The position numbers were made by a program, and so were the translations under genes. Below are positions 53,365 through 62,178 of a stretch of 64,000 nucleotides of DNA, in pieces. Under the pieces are notes generated by a model. It did not search any database. It saw only the letters and a list, made by a program, of their open reading frames with translations, and had not been told where the DNA came from. The number at the start of each line of letters is the position of its first letter. Position 1 is the stretch's first letter. The DNA is taken from positions 26,693 through 90,692 of the forward strand of contig NZ_NFIZ01000010.1 of the NCBI RefSeq assembly GCF_002159625.1, written 5' to 3'. This DNA comes from Olsenella sp. An285. GTDB lineage: Bacteria > Actinomycetota > Coriobacteriia > Coriobacteriales > Atopobiaceae.

Positions 53365-54651
53365 CTACGTGCGGTAGTCGCCGTTGATCGTGACGTAGTC
53401 GTGGGTGAGGTCGCAGGTCCAGACGCGCGTGGCGGCGTCGCCCATCCCCAGGTCAACGGTGATGGCTATCTCGGGTGCCTCGAAGCGCCGCAGCATGTCC
53501 TCCTCGTCCATGGGAACGGTGAGACCGGCGCGGCACACGGGGACGCCCATGAAGTCGATGTCGACGCACGTCTGGTCAAAGGGCACGCCGCACTTTCCAG
53601 CAGCGGCGGCGACGCGGCCCCAGTTGGCGTCGTGGCCAAAGACCGCGGTCTTCACGAGGGGCGAGTTGGCGACCGCTCTCGCCACCGTGTCCGCGTCGGC
53701 CTCGCTCGCGGCGCCCGTGACGGTGACGGTGACGAGCTTCGTGGAGCCCTCCCCGTCCGCGGCGATCTTGCGCGCGAGGTCGACGGCGGCAACGCGAATG
53801 GCGGTTGCCGCCTGCGGGTATGCGGGATGGTCGAGGTCGATCTCCTCCCCGCCGGCAGCGCCGGTGGCAAGGAGGAAGGCAGAGTCGTTGGTGGAGGTGT
53901 CCGAGTCCACGGTCACCTTGTTGAAGGAGACGCGCACCGCGGAGAGGAGCGCCTCGTGCGCGGCCTCGGCCGTGAGGGGCGCGTCCGTGGCGAGCACCGC
54001 GAGCATCGTTGCCATGTTGGGCTGAATCATGCCCGAGCCCTTGACGAAGCCGCCCACGTGGAAGGGCCGCGAGCCGCCGTCGCGCTGCGTAAGCTCGCCC
54101 GCGACGGAGACCTCCTTGGGCACGGTGTCCGTGGTCATGACGGCGCAGGCGGCGTCATGGGCCGCGGCGGACGTGGCGGCAAGCGAGGCCACGGCCGCCG
54201 GGACGCCCGCCTCGTAGGGCGCGAAGGGCAGCTGGACGCCGATGACGCCCGTGGACGCCACGAGCACGTCGTTCGCGGCGCAGCCCAGCTCATCCGCCAC
54301 GTAGGCGCATGCGCGCTCGGCGCAGGCGAGGCCGGGCTCGCCCGTGGCGGCGTTGGCATTGCCGGAGTTGAGCACGATGGCGCGGGCACGGCCGTCCGCA
54401 ACGTGCGCGCGGCTCACCGTGACGGGGGCTGCGCAGAACCGGTTGGTGGTGAAGGTCGCGGCGGCCACGCAGGGGTCGTCGGCCACGACAAGGGCGAGGT
54501 CAAGGCGCGCGGGGTTCCTGCGGAACCCGGCCGAGACACCGGCGGCGCGAATGCCCGCGGCAGCGCAGACGCCGCCCTCGCAGGGCGTGAGGTCGCAGGC
54601 CTCGGGGGTATCGGGCACGGCCGGGACCGCGAGCGGTGCAAAGTCAGTCAT
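53365..54651 (-). CDS. argJ: Ornithine acetyltransferase / N-acetylglutamate synthase
   Basis: Bifunctional enzyme that recycles the acetyl group between N-acetylornithine and glutamate. The ATG at 54651 gives 428 residues. The self-cleavage site is visible at MIQPNMATMLAVLATDA (between Ala and the nucleophile Thr), and GKGLACAERACAYVADELG-like and VVADDPCVAAATFTTNRF segments fit the family. Its presence means acetyl recycling, so no argE is needed. Upstream is a gap of 132 nt containing a long inverted repeat. Confidence 0.95.
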   Translation of the reverse strand: MTDFAPLAVPAVPDTPEACDLTPCEGGVCAAAGIRAAGVSAGFRRNPARLDLALVVADDPCVAAATFTTNRFCAAPVTVSRAHVADGRARAIVLNSGNANAATGEPGLACAERACAYVADELGCAANDVLVASTGVIGVQLPFAPYEAGVPAAVASLAATSAAAHDAACAVMTTDTVPKEVSVAGELTQRDGGSRPFHVGGFVKGSGMIQPNMATMLAVLATDAPLTAEAAHEALLSAVRVSFNKVTVDSDTSTNDSAFLLATGAAGGEEIDLDHPAYPQAATAIRVAAVDLARKIAADGEGSTKLVTVTVTGAASEADADTVARAVANSPLVKTAVFGHDANWGRVAAAAGKCGVPFDQTCVDIDFMGVPVCRAGLTVPMDEEDMLRRFEAPEIAITVDLGMGDAATRVWTCDLTHDYVTINGDYRT

Positions 54652-54675
54652 GAGGTTCTTCTCCGTTGCTTGTCT

Positions 54676-54779
54676 GTCCCGCGGTCTCAAAAATAGTTCG
54701 CACTGGAACACGGAATTGCGACGTTTTCCCTGTTGAGTTTTTTCTGCAGGGCTTCCAATGCGAACTATTTCTGCGGGAC
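54676..54779. repeat. Long inverted repeat inside the arginine operon
   Basis: AAATAGTTCGCACTGGAA (54691-54708) pairs with TTCCAATGCGAACTATTT (54753-54770), 17 of 18 positions matching. Outer arms GTCCCGC (54676-54682) and GCGGGAC (54773-54779) extend the stem after a short bulge. The loop is AT-rich. It fills the gap between argC (ends 54784) and argJ, so it may act as an attenuator, RNA-processing site or inserted small repeat. Confidence 0.85.
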
Positions 54780-54783
54780 GGTG

Positions 54784-55860
54784 CTAGACGAGGGGCGCCG
54801 GAGCCAGGAGGCCGGCGGTCTCGGGGAGGCCGAGCACCACGTTGGCGCACTGAACGGCCTGGGCGGCCGCGCCCTTCCCGAGGTTGTCAATCGCGCACGA
54901 GGCGACGATCGTGCGTCGTCGCCGGGCGTCGAGCGCCACGCCCACCTGGGCGCGCGCGGTGCCGAAGACGGAGGACGTGGCCGGCATGGTGCCGGCGGGA
55001 AGCATCGTGACCAGCGGCTCGCTTGCATAGGCGCGCTCGTAGGCGACCTGGAGGCCCTCCGCCGTGACATCGGGCGAGGCCTCGAGGTAGACCGTGGAGA
55101 GGAGCCCACGCGTGAGCGGGGCAAGGTGCGGAGTGAAGACGACGGACATCTCGCGGCCAGCCACCTCGGAGAGGGTCTGCTCGATCTCCGGGGTGTGGCG
55201 GTGCTTTGCCACGCCGTACGCCTCGACGGACTCGTTGGCATGGCAGTAGTGCGTGCGGGCGGTGCAGCCGCGCCCGGCACCGGAGACGCCGGAGATAGCG
55301 TCCGCGATCACGAGGTCGCCCGTGGCGAGACCGGCCGCCAGGGCGGGGGCGGCGGCGAGCGCCGTTGCCGTGGGGTAGCAGCCCGGCACGGCCACGAGCA
55401 CGGCCTCGCCCGCCGCACGGCGCTCGGCGAGAGAGGAGAGCCCGGCGCGGAAGAGCTCGGGCAGGCCGTAGACGGTCTGGGAGAGAAGCTCGGGGCTCGT
55501 GTGCGGGGTGGCGTACCAGTCCTCGTAGACCGCCGCGTCATGCAGGCGGTAGTCGGCCGAGAGGTCGAGCACGGTGACGCCGCGCTCGAGGAGCGCCGGC
55601 GTGAGCGCGAGGCTCGCCGTGTGCGGGACTGCCAGGAAGGCGACGTCAGCGGCGGCGGCGATGGCATCCGGCTCGGGCAGCGAGAGCACGATGTCGCTGG
55701 CGCCCGCAAAGGCGGGGTACACGGCGTCGAGGCGCGTTCCCGCCTCCTTGCGGTCCGTCGCCATGGTGAGCTCGAACTCCGGGTGGCCAAGGATGAGGCG
55801 GCAGGCCTCGATGCCCGCATACCCCGTAGCCCCCACGACACATGCCCGGATGCTGCCCAT
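54784..55860 (-). CDS. argC: N-acetyl-gamma-glutamyl-phosphate reductase
   Basis: NADPH-dependent reductase giving N-acetylglutamate semialdehyde. The ATG at 55860 gives 358 residues starting MGSIRACVVGATGYAGIEAC, with the Rossmann loop GATGYAG. The catalytic Cys is in VAVPGCYPTATAL, and AISGVSGAGRGC and HRHTPEIEQTL are family motifs. It is the first gene of the arginine operon, behind a near-consensus promoter. No ARG-box was recognised. Confidence 0.96.
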   Translation of the reverse strand: MGSIRACVVGATGYAGIEACRLILGHPEFELTMATDRKEAGTRLDAVYPAFAGASDIVLSLPEPDAIAAAADVAFLAVPHTASLALTPALLERGVTVLDLSADYRLHDAAVYEDWYATPHTSPELLSQTVYGLPELFRAGLSSLAERRAAGEAVLVAVPGCYPTATALAAAPALAAGLATGDLVIADAISGVSGAGRGCTARTHYCHANESVEAYGVAKHRHTPEIEQTLSEVAGREMSVVFTPHLAPLTRGLLSTVYLEASPDVTAEGLQVAYERAYASEPLVTMLPAGTMPATSSVFGTARAQVGVALDARRRRTIVASCAIDNLGKGAAAQAVQCANVVLGLPETAGLLAPAPLV

Positions 55861-55897
55861 GATTCCACGCCCTTCTCGCTCGCACGACTTTTCTCGC

Positions 55898-55926
55898 ACT
55901 CTAGGGGGCGCCACAAGGAGTGTCAA
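55898..55926 (-). promoter_or_regulatory. Promoter of the argCJBD operon
   Basis: On the minus strand TTGACA (55921-55926), exactly 17 bp, then TAGAGT (55898-55903), about 38 nt upstream of the argC ATG. The -35 is a perfect sigma-70 match and the -10 matches 4 of 6. Confidence 0.75.
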
Positions 55927-56022
55927 CGAGGTGACATGTGCCGGACACACTTCCGCGGGAAGCCGACTGCAAGCAGGTGGAAAGCGCAGCGCATGTGAAG
56001 GCGCAGCCGGCGGACGCGGAGC

Positions 56023-56634
56023 CTACGGGCGGGAGAGCCCCCGGAGGAAGTGTGCCACCGCGAGAGCACCCGGGTCCACCGTGCCGCGCGACGCCTCCCC
56101 CATCTCCGCCGCCGGCCCAAAGCGCGCCACGAGGTCACGCGTGGACTCCGCGCCGACGTCGGCGGCGTCCGCGACATCGTCAAATAGGTCAAGCTCATCG
56201 CCCTCGCAGGCGGCAGCGGCCTCGCTCGCCGGGATGAAGGCGTCCATCATGGTCTTGTCGCCCACGCGCGCATCGGTGGTGCGCATGAGCTCGGCGAGCC
56301 CACCCGCGAACATCTCCTTGAGTTCCTCGACGCTGACCTCGCCCTCGTCTGGGGCGGCCTCCTGCATGCCGTCGAGCCACGAGCTCCACAGCGGTACCGC
56401 GCGCCCGCCGGGGACCTTGGACACCTCCGTCGCCGCGGCGTCGAGCATCTCCTGGACGCTGCCCTCCGAGGCAACGACCGCCTGGCTCACAGCTGACACC
56501 ACGCGCACCATGGTGGTGCCCAGCTCTGCCGTACCCAGCCCCAAGCGACGATCGAGCTCCGTGAGCTCCTCCTCGGCCATGATGACGTCCGTGCAGGCAT
56601 GGAGCATCCTCAGCGCAAGCTCGTCTTTCCTCAT
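56023..56634 (-). CDS. DhaL-like protein (dihydroxyacetone kinase subunit L fold) lacking metal-binding residues
   Basis: A 203-residue protein. The pattern AEEELTELDRRLGLGTAELG followed by TTMVRVV matches the DhaL start (LTELDxxIGDGDHGxNM), and ARVGDKTMMDAFIPASEA matches GDKTMLDALxPA. But the GDGDHG metal-binding motif has become GLGTAELG, and the GTSGALYG loop is GGRAVPLWSSW. ATP-Mg binding as in DhaL is therefore unlikely. No dhaK or dhaM gene is nearby. Downstream role unknown. Ribosome site GGGGGAGAC. Confidence 0.6.
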   Translation of the reverse strand: MRKDELALRMLHACTDVIMAEEELTELDRRLGLGTAELGTTMVRVVSAVSQAVVASEGSVQEMLDAAATEVSKVPGGRAVPLWSSWLDGMQEAAPDEGEVSVEELKEMFAGGLAELMRTTDARVGDKTMMDAFIPASEAAAACEGDELDLFDDVADAADVGAESTRDLVARFGPAAEMGEASRGTVDPGALAVAHFLRGLSRP

Positions 56635-56688
56635 GTCTCCCCCTTGGACCGCCGCCGCACGACGCCTCGGGCGCGGGCGCGCCCTCCG

Positions 56689-56838
56689 TCACCTGATTGT
56701 AGGAAGCACGCCGTGAGGCCTCGTTTCGTGCCCGCCGAACAGGCGTTGGCTTTCGGCAAGCGGGCGAGAAGGACCGGCAAGTGAACGGCATGCCACCCCC
56801 AGGCAGACCGCCGCCGCAGAGAAGATCGCGCGCCTCAT
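56689..56838 (-). pseudogene. Remnant of a secreted-protein gene (signal peptide only)
   Basis: An ATG at 56838, with CAGGAGC before it, encodes MRRAIFSAAAVCLGVACRSL followed by unrelated, Arg/Pro-rich sequence and a stop. The first ~20 codons and about 90 nt of DNA resemble 59060-59150, the 5' end of the SLH fragment at 58828-59117. It is best seen as a truncated paralogue. The rest of the 338-nt gap between the DhaL-like gene and the lipoprotein holds nothing else. Confidence 0.5.
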
Positions 56839-56972
56839 GCTCCTGGTCATTGCTGGCGCCTCCGTTCCCCAAGGACGGTTTCGGGCATTATGCGAAGGCG
56901 CCGCCGAGCGACCCGGGCCGGGCCACCCGCCTCTGCGAGCGCACGACACGTCAGCAGACGAGTCAAGCGGGC

Positions 56973-58754
56973 TCACACGCCCCAGTCGAGTGGCGCGTCG
57001 GAGCGAGCAAGGTCTGCCGAGAAGGCCTCCCCCGTGACCATGCGGCCCTCGACGTGCGCCGTTTCCTCATCCGGATAGCTCACAGCGAAGGTAATTCCGT
57101 CATCGGTCACGCACAGAAGCCCGTCGTTTCCCGCAACGGGAAGCGTGAACACGAACCCGTAGGTTCCGTCCGAGCCGTCCGTCGCGATGAGCTCCAACGT
57201 CCCGCCAAGCTCGCCCACCATATCCGCGCTGATTCCGGTGTAGAGCGTCACCGTGAACTCCTCTCCCCCCACTTCCACGGGAGCTTCTTCCCCGCTCTTG
57301 AAGTAGCCGAAGAGCGGGGAGACGTAGTCCACGCCCTCAAAGGCACGGCGCGAGGGCAGGGGATCGGCGTCCCCCTCGGTAAGGACGGGCGCCGTGAGCT
57401 CGTTGACGGGCGCCGCGACAAGCTCCTCCCCCGTCTCCAGGTTCACGTAACCAAAGACCCAGGCATAGCCGCCCATGTACTCGCCGCGACTGTTAAACCG
57501 GCTCTGGACGGCATGAAGGAGATTGCCGCTCTCGTCGTAGGAGAACTCCTGCTTAAGCTCGAGGAAGGCGCCCAGGTTCCCTCCCATCAGACTCGTGAGC
57601 CTGAGCACGGGGTTGTCAAGCTCGTCATAGGAGGTGCACTCGTGGCGCGTGTTGTCCTCTCCTCCGGTGTTGCCGGCGTAGCGACGATAGAAAACGTTTC
57701 CGTCCGCGTCCCTGGCGCAAAACTCGTAGCGTCCCATCCCCGGCGAGCCCACGGACTCCCCCTCCGACTCGTCGAGGTTCACGTAGAGCTCCACGAACTC
57801 GCCCGTTGCGTCATCATAGGCCCAGTACGTCCCCGATGCGGTCTCGCGGATGGAGAGGTCCTCCGCCGAGACGAGCACGCCTCCCTCCACCGGGCTCTCC
57901 GCGCCGGTGCGCGAGAGGGGACGGCCTTCGTCGTCGTACGTAGTAATACGCGTGCCGGTGACGTTCTCCGGCTCGGTTCCGCCCTCGTAGCTCGTCACCG
58001 CAAGCCTCGTCCCGTCCTCGGTACGCTCGGAGGTGGAGTAGCTCTGCACCTCTCCGTTGGCCTCGACGCGCTTGTAGGAGACACCGTCATCGTTGGTCCC
58101 CTCGTACATGACCGTCTCCCCAAATACCGAGCCGTCGGCGTAGTACATGGTGGTAGTCGTAACGGTCTCTCCGCCCTCGTGGGTAACCTCGGTCGTGGAC
58201 TTGACGCCCCCGGCACCGCCGTCGGGCGTCATGGCGTAGCCCGTAGTCACGGAGTCCGGCTCGTCGCCTGCCGAGTGATCGTAGACGGTCTCGGAGAGGA
58301 CTATCGACTCTGAGTCGAGCGCGTTCTCAAGTACCGCAGACTCCGAGTCGCGGTAGGTGTAGTCCGTGACGACGGCGAGCCTGCCGTCATCGTCGTACTC
58401 GTACGTCACGTATCCGTAGGAGGTGATTCGCCCGTCCTCGCTGAGCCGGTACTTCCCAAAGCTTGAGATCGCCCAGGTCCTGCCGTCAGCCAGCGGACTC
58501 AACGGCGCGTCAGGGCTGGAGGACTGGTAGCTGGTGTCCTCGAGCACCCAGGCCGCCTCGCGGGACTTCTTGGAAGGCTCCGACGTCTCAGCCGATGCCC
58601 CGTCCTGCAAGCCGAAAACAGCCGCACCGGAGGGCTCGCCCTGCACGCCCTCCTGCATCGACGTGACCGAGCATGCAGAAAGCGAGAAGGACAGACCGAG
58701 TGCACAGACAAGCGCCAAGACGAGCGCCGGTCGAACCAAATGCGGACGAGCCAT
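56973..58754 (-). CDS. Lipoprotein with YD/RHS-like repeats
   Basis: A 593-residue predicted lipoprotein: signal peptide VRPALVLALVCALGLSFSLS with lipobox LSAC (Cys about 28). The mature part is acidic and beta-rich. It contains several YD-type segments (YEYDDDGRLAVVTDY, TTYDDEGRPLSRTG, FSYDESGNLLHAVQ) like those in RHS or wall-associated proteins. The start has AAGGAGGTTACGGT upstream. No enzymatic domain is recognised. It lies between two related decayed secreted-protein fragments. Confidence 0.8.
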   Translation of the reverse strand: MARPHLVRPALVLALVCALGLSFSLSACSVTSMQEGVQGEPSGAAVFGLQDGASAETSEPSKKSREAAWVLEDTSYQSSSPDAPLSPLADGRTWAISSFGKYRLSEDGRITSYGYVTYEYDDDGRLAVVTDYTYRDSESAVLENALDSESIVLSETVYDHSAGDEPDSVTTGYAMTPDGGAGGVKSTTEVTHEGGETVTTTTMYYADGSVFGETVMYEGTNDDGVSYKRVEANGEVQSYSTSERTEDGTRLAVTSYEGGTEPENVTGTRITTYDDEGRPLSRTGAESPVEGGVLVSAEDLSIRETASGTYWAYDDATGEFVELYVNLDESEGESVGSPGMGRYEFCARDADGNVFYRRYAGNTGGEDNTRHECTSYDELDNPVLRLTSLMGGNLGAFLELKQEFSYDESGNLLHAVQSRFNSRGEYMGGYAWVFGYVNLETGEELVAAPVNELTAPVLTEGDADPLPSRRAFEGVDYVSPLFGYFKSGEEAPVEVGGEEFTVTLYTGISADMVGELGGTLELIATDGSDGTYGFVFTLPVAGNDGLLCVTDDGITFAVSYPDEETAHVEGRMVTGEAFSADLARSDAPLDWGV

Positions 58755-58827
58755 ACCGTAACCTCCTTATGGAAGGGGCGTCCCAGAGTGCTCGGGCCGC
58801 CATCTCTAGACGTGACTTGAGCCCCCG

Positions 58828-59117
58828 CTACTTGAGCGTCGTGACCACGCAGTCATTGGGATCCTGGAAATCACAGCCGTGGTAGAGGAAGACGGCACTT
58901 ACCTCGGCCGCGCAGACGAGCTCGCCAGTCGACGTGGTGCCGCCGAGATCGGACATGAGCCCCTCGGGGGAGGCGTAAGTCATGCGGCCCTGCTCGGCCT
59001 CCCAGTCAGAGGGCGACACATCGGGGAAGTCGAGGCGGTCGGCACGGGCGGGCGCCGGGGGAATACCGCCCCCAGGCAGATCGCCGCTGCGGCGGCAGAG
59101 AGAGTCGCGTGCCTCAT
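58828..59117 (-). pseudogene. Short SLH-domain protein with a frameshift in a C-tract at the signal-peptide end
   Basis: From the ATG at 59117 the reading MRHATLSAAAAAICLGAVFP is a signal peptide. Its frame then breaks at a run of five C residues. One extra C would give VFPPAPARADRLDFPDVSPS, a good cleavage site and the start of an SLH domain (DWEAEQGRMTYASPEGLMSD). The SLH part ends about 70 residues later with DPNDCVVTTLK. A full SLH protein has three such domains, so the gene is also 3'-truncated or a remnant. Confidence 0.6.
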
Positions 59118-59127
59118 GCTTCTGCAC

Positions 59128-59486
59128 ACTGCCGGCACCTCCGTTCCCGAGGGGTACTTCAGGAAACCTTAAGGCTCAGCCGCAAGCGGGGCGTTTCCGC
59201 GGCATCACCTTCGGCGGGCGAGCGCGACGCGTCGGCGGGCGGCAACCCGCGTCCTTCTCGCCGCCAGAGTCGGAAGGAACGCAAGCGCTCGGGGTGCAAA
59301 TTGGCTTCGCTGGAAAAAATAGCAACCCCCCCCCAGTCCTCCGTGACATGCGTTTTATGGATGAGCGTTTCCCCTGTTTCCGCGCACGTCCTCCTTCGCC
59401 ATTCGATTTCTTGCTTGATACACGCAAGACTGCTGAGCGATATGCGTTTTTATGCTGGACGCGCATCCATGTGGAAGGAGAGGCCT
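59128..59486. other. AT-richer intergenic stretch without genes
   Basis: Between the SLH fragment and a plus-strand fragment. 59300-59480 is clearly poorer in G+C than the rest of the window. No gene, hairpin array or RNA gene was recognised; the composition suggests acquired or decaying DNA. Confidence 0.5.
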
Positions 59487-59757
59487 ATGATTCGAAGAAG
59501 GCCTCTGACAGCTATTGCTACGCTCCTGATAGCGGGGCGCGTACACCTGCACGCACCAGCCCCTGAGGAAGGCGAAGCAGTCCGGGAACATCATGTACCC
59601 CGAGCTTACCAACCCCGGCGATCGCCAACGCTATCTCGGGGTCGAGTACGACGTCCCCACAGAGATCGTCGGCGGGGAGGACACCTTCAAGAACGGCCTA
59701 GCCCCTCGTGGTCCTGAACCTCCCCCGACGCGGCGAAGATTGACGGCGTGCTCGTAA
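59487..59757 (+). pseudogene. Decayed small secreted-protein gene
   Basis: An ATG with an excellent GGAAGGAGAGGCCT leader starts MIRRRPLTAIATLLIAG, a signal-peptide or lipoprotein start. The same frame then turns into Arg/Pro-rich nonsense. Another frame is open from just after that point (GAYTCTHQPLRKAKQSGNIM, then YPELTNPGDRQRYLGVEYDV and PTEIVGGEDTFKNG), and reads like genuine protein. One frameshift near 59535 would join them. The family is not recognised. Confidence 0.45.
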
Positions 59758-59916
59758 CCAGCAGCGGCCGCTGACACCGCTCCGCCCTTCTGTCTTCGAC
59801 GATCGGGTTCACGGCGCTTGACAACACGTCACGGCGGCGCGTCGCGGGCCGCGGACAAAACCAATATCATGTGAGGGGCGCATAAGCGCCTTGTAAGCCC
59901 CCCGTACGATCCCAAG

Positions 59917-62079
59917 GTGGTGTTTCTCACGCCTCTCATAGCGATTCCCCTCATCGGCCTTGCGCTCATCGCCGCGCTCGCGGCGTTCGTGTTCCTCTGG
60001 CAGCGCGCCCACGAGCAGCCCCTGCGCCCGTCCGACCTGGCCTGGATGCTGCCCGGGGTCGTCGCGCTCGTGATGGCATCTGTCGTGTGCGGGCTCGACC
60101 TCTACGAGAACGGCGAGGACGTGATCTCCCTCGTTTCCCTCGACCTCGCGGCGCTACTCCAGGCCGCCTGCGCCCTCCTGCGCCGTCGCCTGCTCGACGC
60201 GCTCGACCGGCGCGACCAGATCGGCGGCAGGACGCGCTTCCTCTCGGAGGCGGCGCGCGTCGGCATCGCCCTTCTCGCCCTGGCGTCCGCCATCGCCCTG
60301 GGCCGCCTGGCGCTCGAGCTGCCCTGGAACTCAGACGAGCTCTTTGGCATCAAGGCCTTCAACTCCTTCCTGGAGCTCGCCATCATCGCCGGGCTTCTCG
60401 CCCTGCTCTACCTGCTCTTTCAGCGGCGCGGGGCGGGCATCGCCCTGGGCGTGGGGGCGCTTTTCGTAACGGGCCTCGCACAGTTCTTCGTCGCCAACTT
60501 CAAGGGCGCCCCCATCCTTCCCAACGACCTCCTCGTCCTGGGAACGGCGGCGGCCGTGAGCGGGACCTACACCTACTCCGTGGACAGCCACGTGGTGCAG
60601 GGGCTCACGTGCGCCGTGCTGGCCATGGCGCCGTGCGCGCTCGTGGCCCCCTCGCGCATCCGGGACCGCTACGAGCTCGCCGGCAACGTGGGAGGCAACC
60701 TCCTTGGTGCGTTCATGGTGGCGAGCTGCCTCTGGGCGGGCCTCACCGTACCCGACTACTTCGAGGACCTTGGCGTCAAGATGCAGTATTGGACTCCGCT
60801 GCCCTACTACAAGTGGCAGGGGTTCCTCCCCACCTTCGTCGCCGTGGCGCAGGACATCCCCGTGGAGAAGCCGCAGGGCTACACGCCGGAGGGGGCGGCA
60901 GAGGTGGAGAGCGAGTACGTGGCTGCCTATGACGCGGGCCGCGGCTCGTCCGCGTCGCGCGCCGCGGCGGAGCAGCAGTTCTCCTCCATGCGCCCGAGCA
61001 TCGTCTGCATCATGAACGAGACCTTCGCCGACCTCTCATATCTCTACGACGGCCTGGGGGTGGGCTACGAGGGGCCGGCGTTCTATCGCCAGCTGCAGTC
61101 GAGCGCGCTCTCCACGGGCTCGCTCGCCGTCTCGGTTCGCGGCGCCGGCACCTGCAACACCGAGTTCGAGTTCCTCACGGGCTCTCCGCTTGCCTACGTG
61201 GGCGACGGCAAGTACCCCTACTCGCTCTACAGCCTGACGGACGTGCCGAGCCTCCCCAGGCAGCTCGCCGAGCTCGGGTACGAGACCACGGCAATGCACC
61301 CCAACCTCGCGACCAACTGGAGCCGAGACAAGGTCTACCCCGCCCTTGGGTTCGACGAGTTCCTCGACATCGACGACTTCGAGGGAGCCCCGGGCTTCCA
61401 CAGCGGCGTCACCGACGGTGCGACCTACGACAAGGTCCTCGAGATCCTGCGCTCGAGCAGCGAGCCGCAGTTCATCTTCGACGTGACGATGCAGAACCAC
61501 TCGAGCTACGGCCAGCGCAACATCCCGGCAGAGCAGCTGCGGGGCTACACCATACCCGGCCTGGACCCCAACCTCAGCGGAGACGTGAACGAGTACCTCG
61601 CCTGCATCGACGCATCCGACCGCGATCTCCAAGCCTTCATAGAGGAGCTCTCCCAGCTCGAGAGGCCCGTCATCGTGGTCTTCTTTGGCGATCACCAGCC
61701 CAACTTCGCCGACACGCTCGTCGAGGCGCTCTATCCTGCCGAGACGGCGTTCCAGCAGGCGGTTCGCTCCTACCCCACCACCTACTCCATCTGGGCCAAC
61801 TACGACGTGGCGGGATCCGTCCCGGGAACCTGGCAGAGCGCGAGCCCGGCCGACCTTGCCTCCATGGCGCTCGAGATTGCCGGCGCGCCCCTCACGGACT
61901 ACGAGAAGACCCAGCTCGTGGCTCGCGAGAGCATGCCGGCCCTGAGCCTCGTGGGGCTTCAGACGGCAGACGGCACCTGGCACGGGACGGGCGACCCGGG
62001 CGCCGGCGAGAATGCCATGCAGGCCTACGAGGACCTCGCGCTCGTGCACTACCTCGAGCGCGCGGAGCACCTGGAGTAG
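59917..62079 (+). CDS. LTA synthase-like membrane sulfatase-fold phosphotransferase
   Basis: A 720-residue protein: about five to seven N-terminal membrane segments (to about residue 280), then an extracellular alkaline-phosphatase-fold domain. Catalytic features: Glu in IVCIMNETFADLS, the nucleophile Thr in GAGTCNTEFEFLTG, and FFGDHQPNF (metal Asp/His); MQNHSSYG is also typical. Such enzymes transfer glycerol-phosphate groups to wall or membrane glycopolymers. The GTG at 59917 follows a TACGAT by 6 nt and has no ribosome site, so leaderless translation is likely. Confidence 0.88.
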   Translation: MVFLTPLIAIPLIGLALIAALAAFVFLWQRAHEQPLRPSDLAWMLPGVVALVMASVVCGLDLYENGEDVISLVSLDLAALLQAACALLRRRLLDALDRRDQIGGRTRFLSEAARVGIALLALASAIALGRLALELPWNSDELFGIKAFNSFLELAIIAGLLALLYLLFQRRGAGIALGVGALFVTGLAQFFVANFKGAPILPNDLLVLGTAAAVSGTYTYSVDSHVVQGLTCAVLAMAPCALVAPSRIRDRYELAGNVGGNLLGAFMVASCLWAGLTVPDYFEDLGVKMQYWTPLPYYKWQGFLPTFVAVAQDIPVEKPQGYTPEGAAEVESEYVAAYDAGRGSSASRAAAEQQFSSMRPSIVCIMNETFADLSYLYDGLGVGYEGPAFYRQLQSSALSTGSLAVSVRGAGTCNTEFEFLTGSPLAYVGDGKYPYSLYSLTDVPSLPRQLAELGYETTAMHPNLATNWSRDKVYPALGFDEFLDIDDFEGAPGFHSGVTDGATYDKVLEILRSSSEPQFIFDVTMQNHSSYGQRNIPAEQLRGYTIPGLDPNLSGDVNEYLACIDASDRDLQAFIEELSQLERPVIVVFFGDHQPNFADTLVEALYPAETAFQQAVRSYPTTYSIWANYDVAGSVPGTWQSASPADLASMALEIAGAPLTDYEKTQLVARESMPALSLVGLQTADGTWHGTGDPGAGENAMQAYEDLALVHYLERAEHLE

Positions 62080-62091
62080 CGGGCTCGGGGG

Positions 62092-62158
62092 CGCCCGTTC
62101 TTCTCGCCGAGCGCCCCCGCCACGACTCACTCTCCGACGGGGCGAGAAGAACGAGGCT
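62092..62158. terminator. Bidirectional hairpins between convergent genes
   Basis: GGGGGCGC and GCGCCCCC (about 62088-62118) form one stem 3' of the LTA-synthase-like gene. CGTTCTTCTCGCC (62096-62108) and GGCGAGAAGAACG (62141-62153) form a second, 13-bp inverted pair. GACGGGGC and GCCCCGTC enclose the stop of the minus-strand gene. Together these would terminate both convergent transcripts. Confidence 0.6.
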
Positions 62159-62178
62159 CCCCGCCCTGCCGTGCCCCG

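Noticed and set aside
59128..59916. Small RNA or tRNA genes in the AT-richer gap
   Set aside because: No cloverleaf, T-loop consensus or other known RNA signature was seen; the only support was composition.
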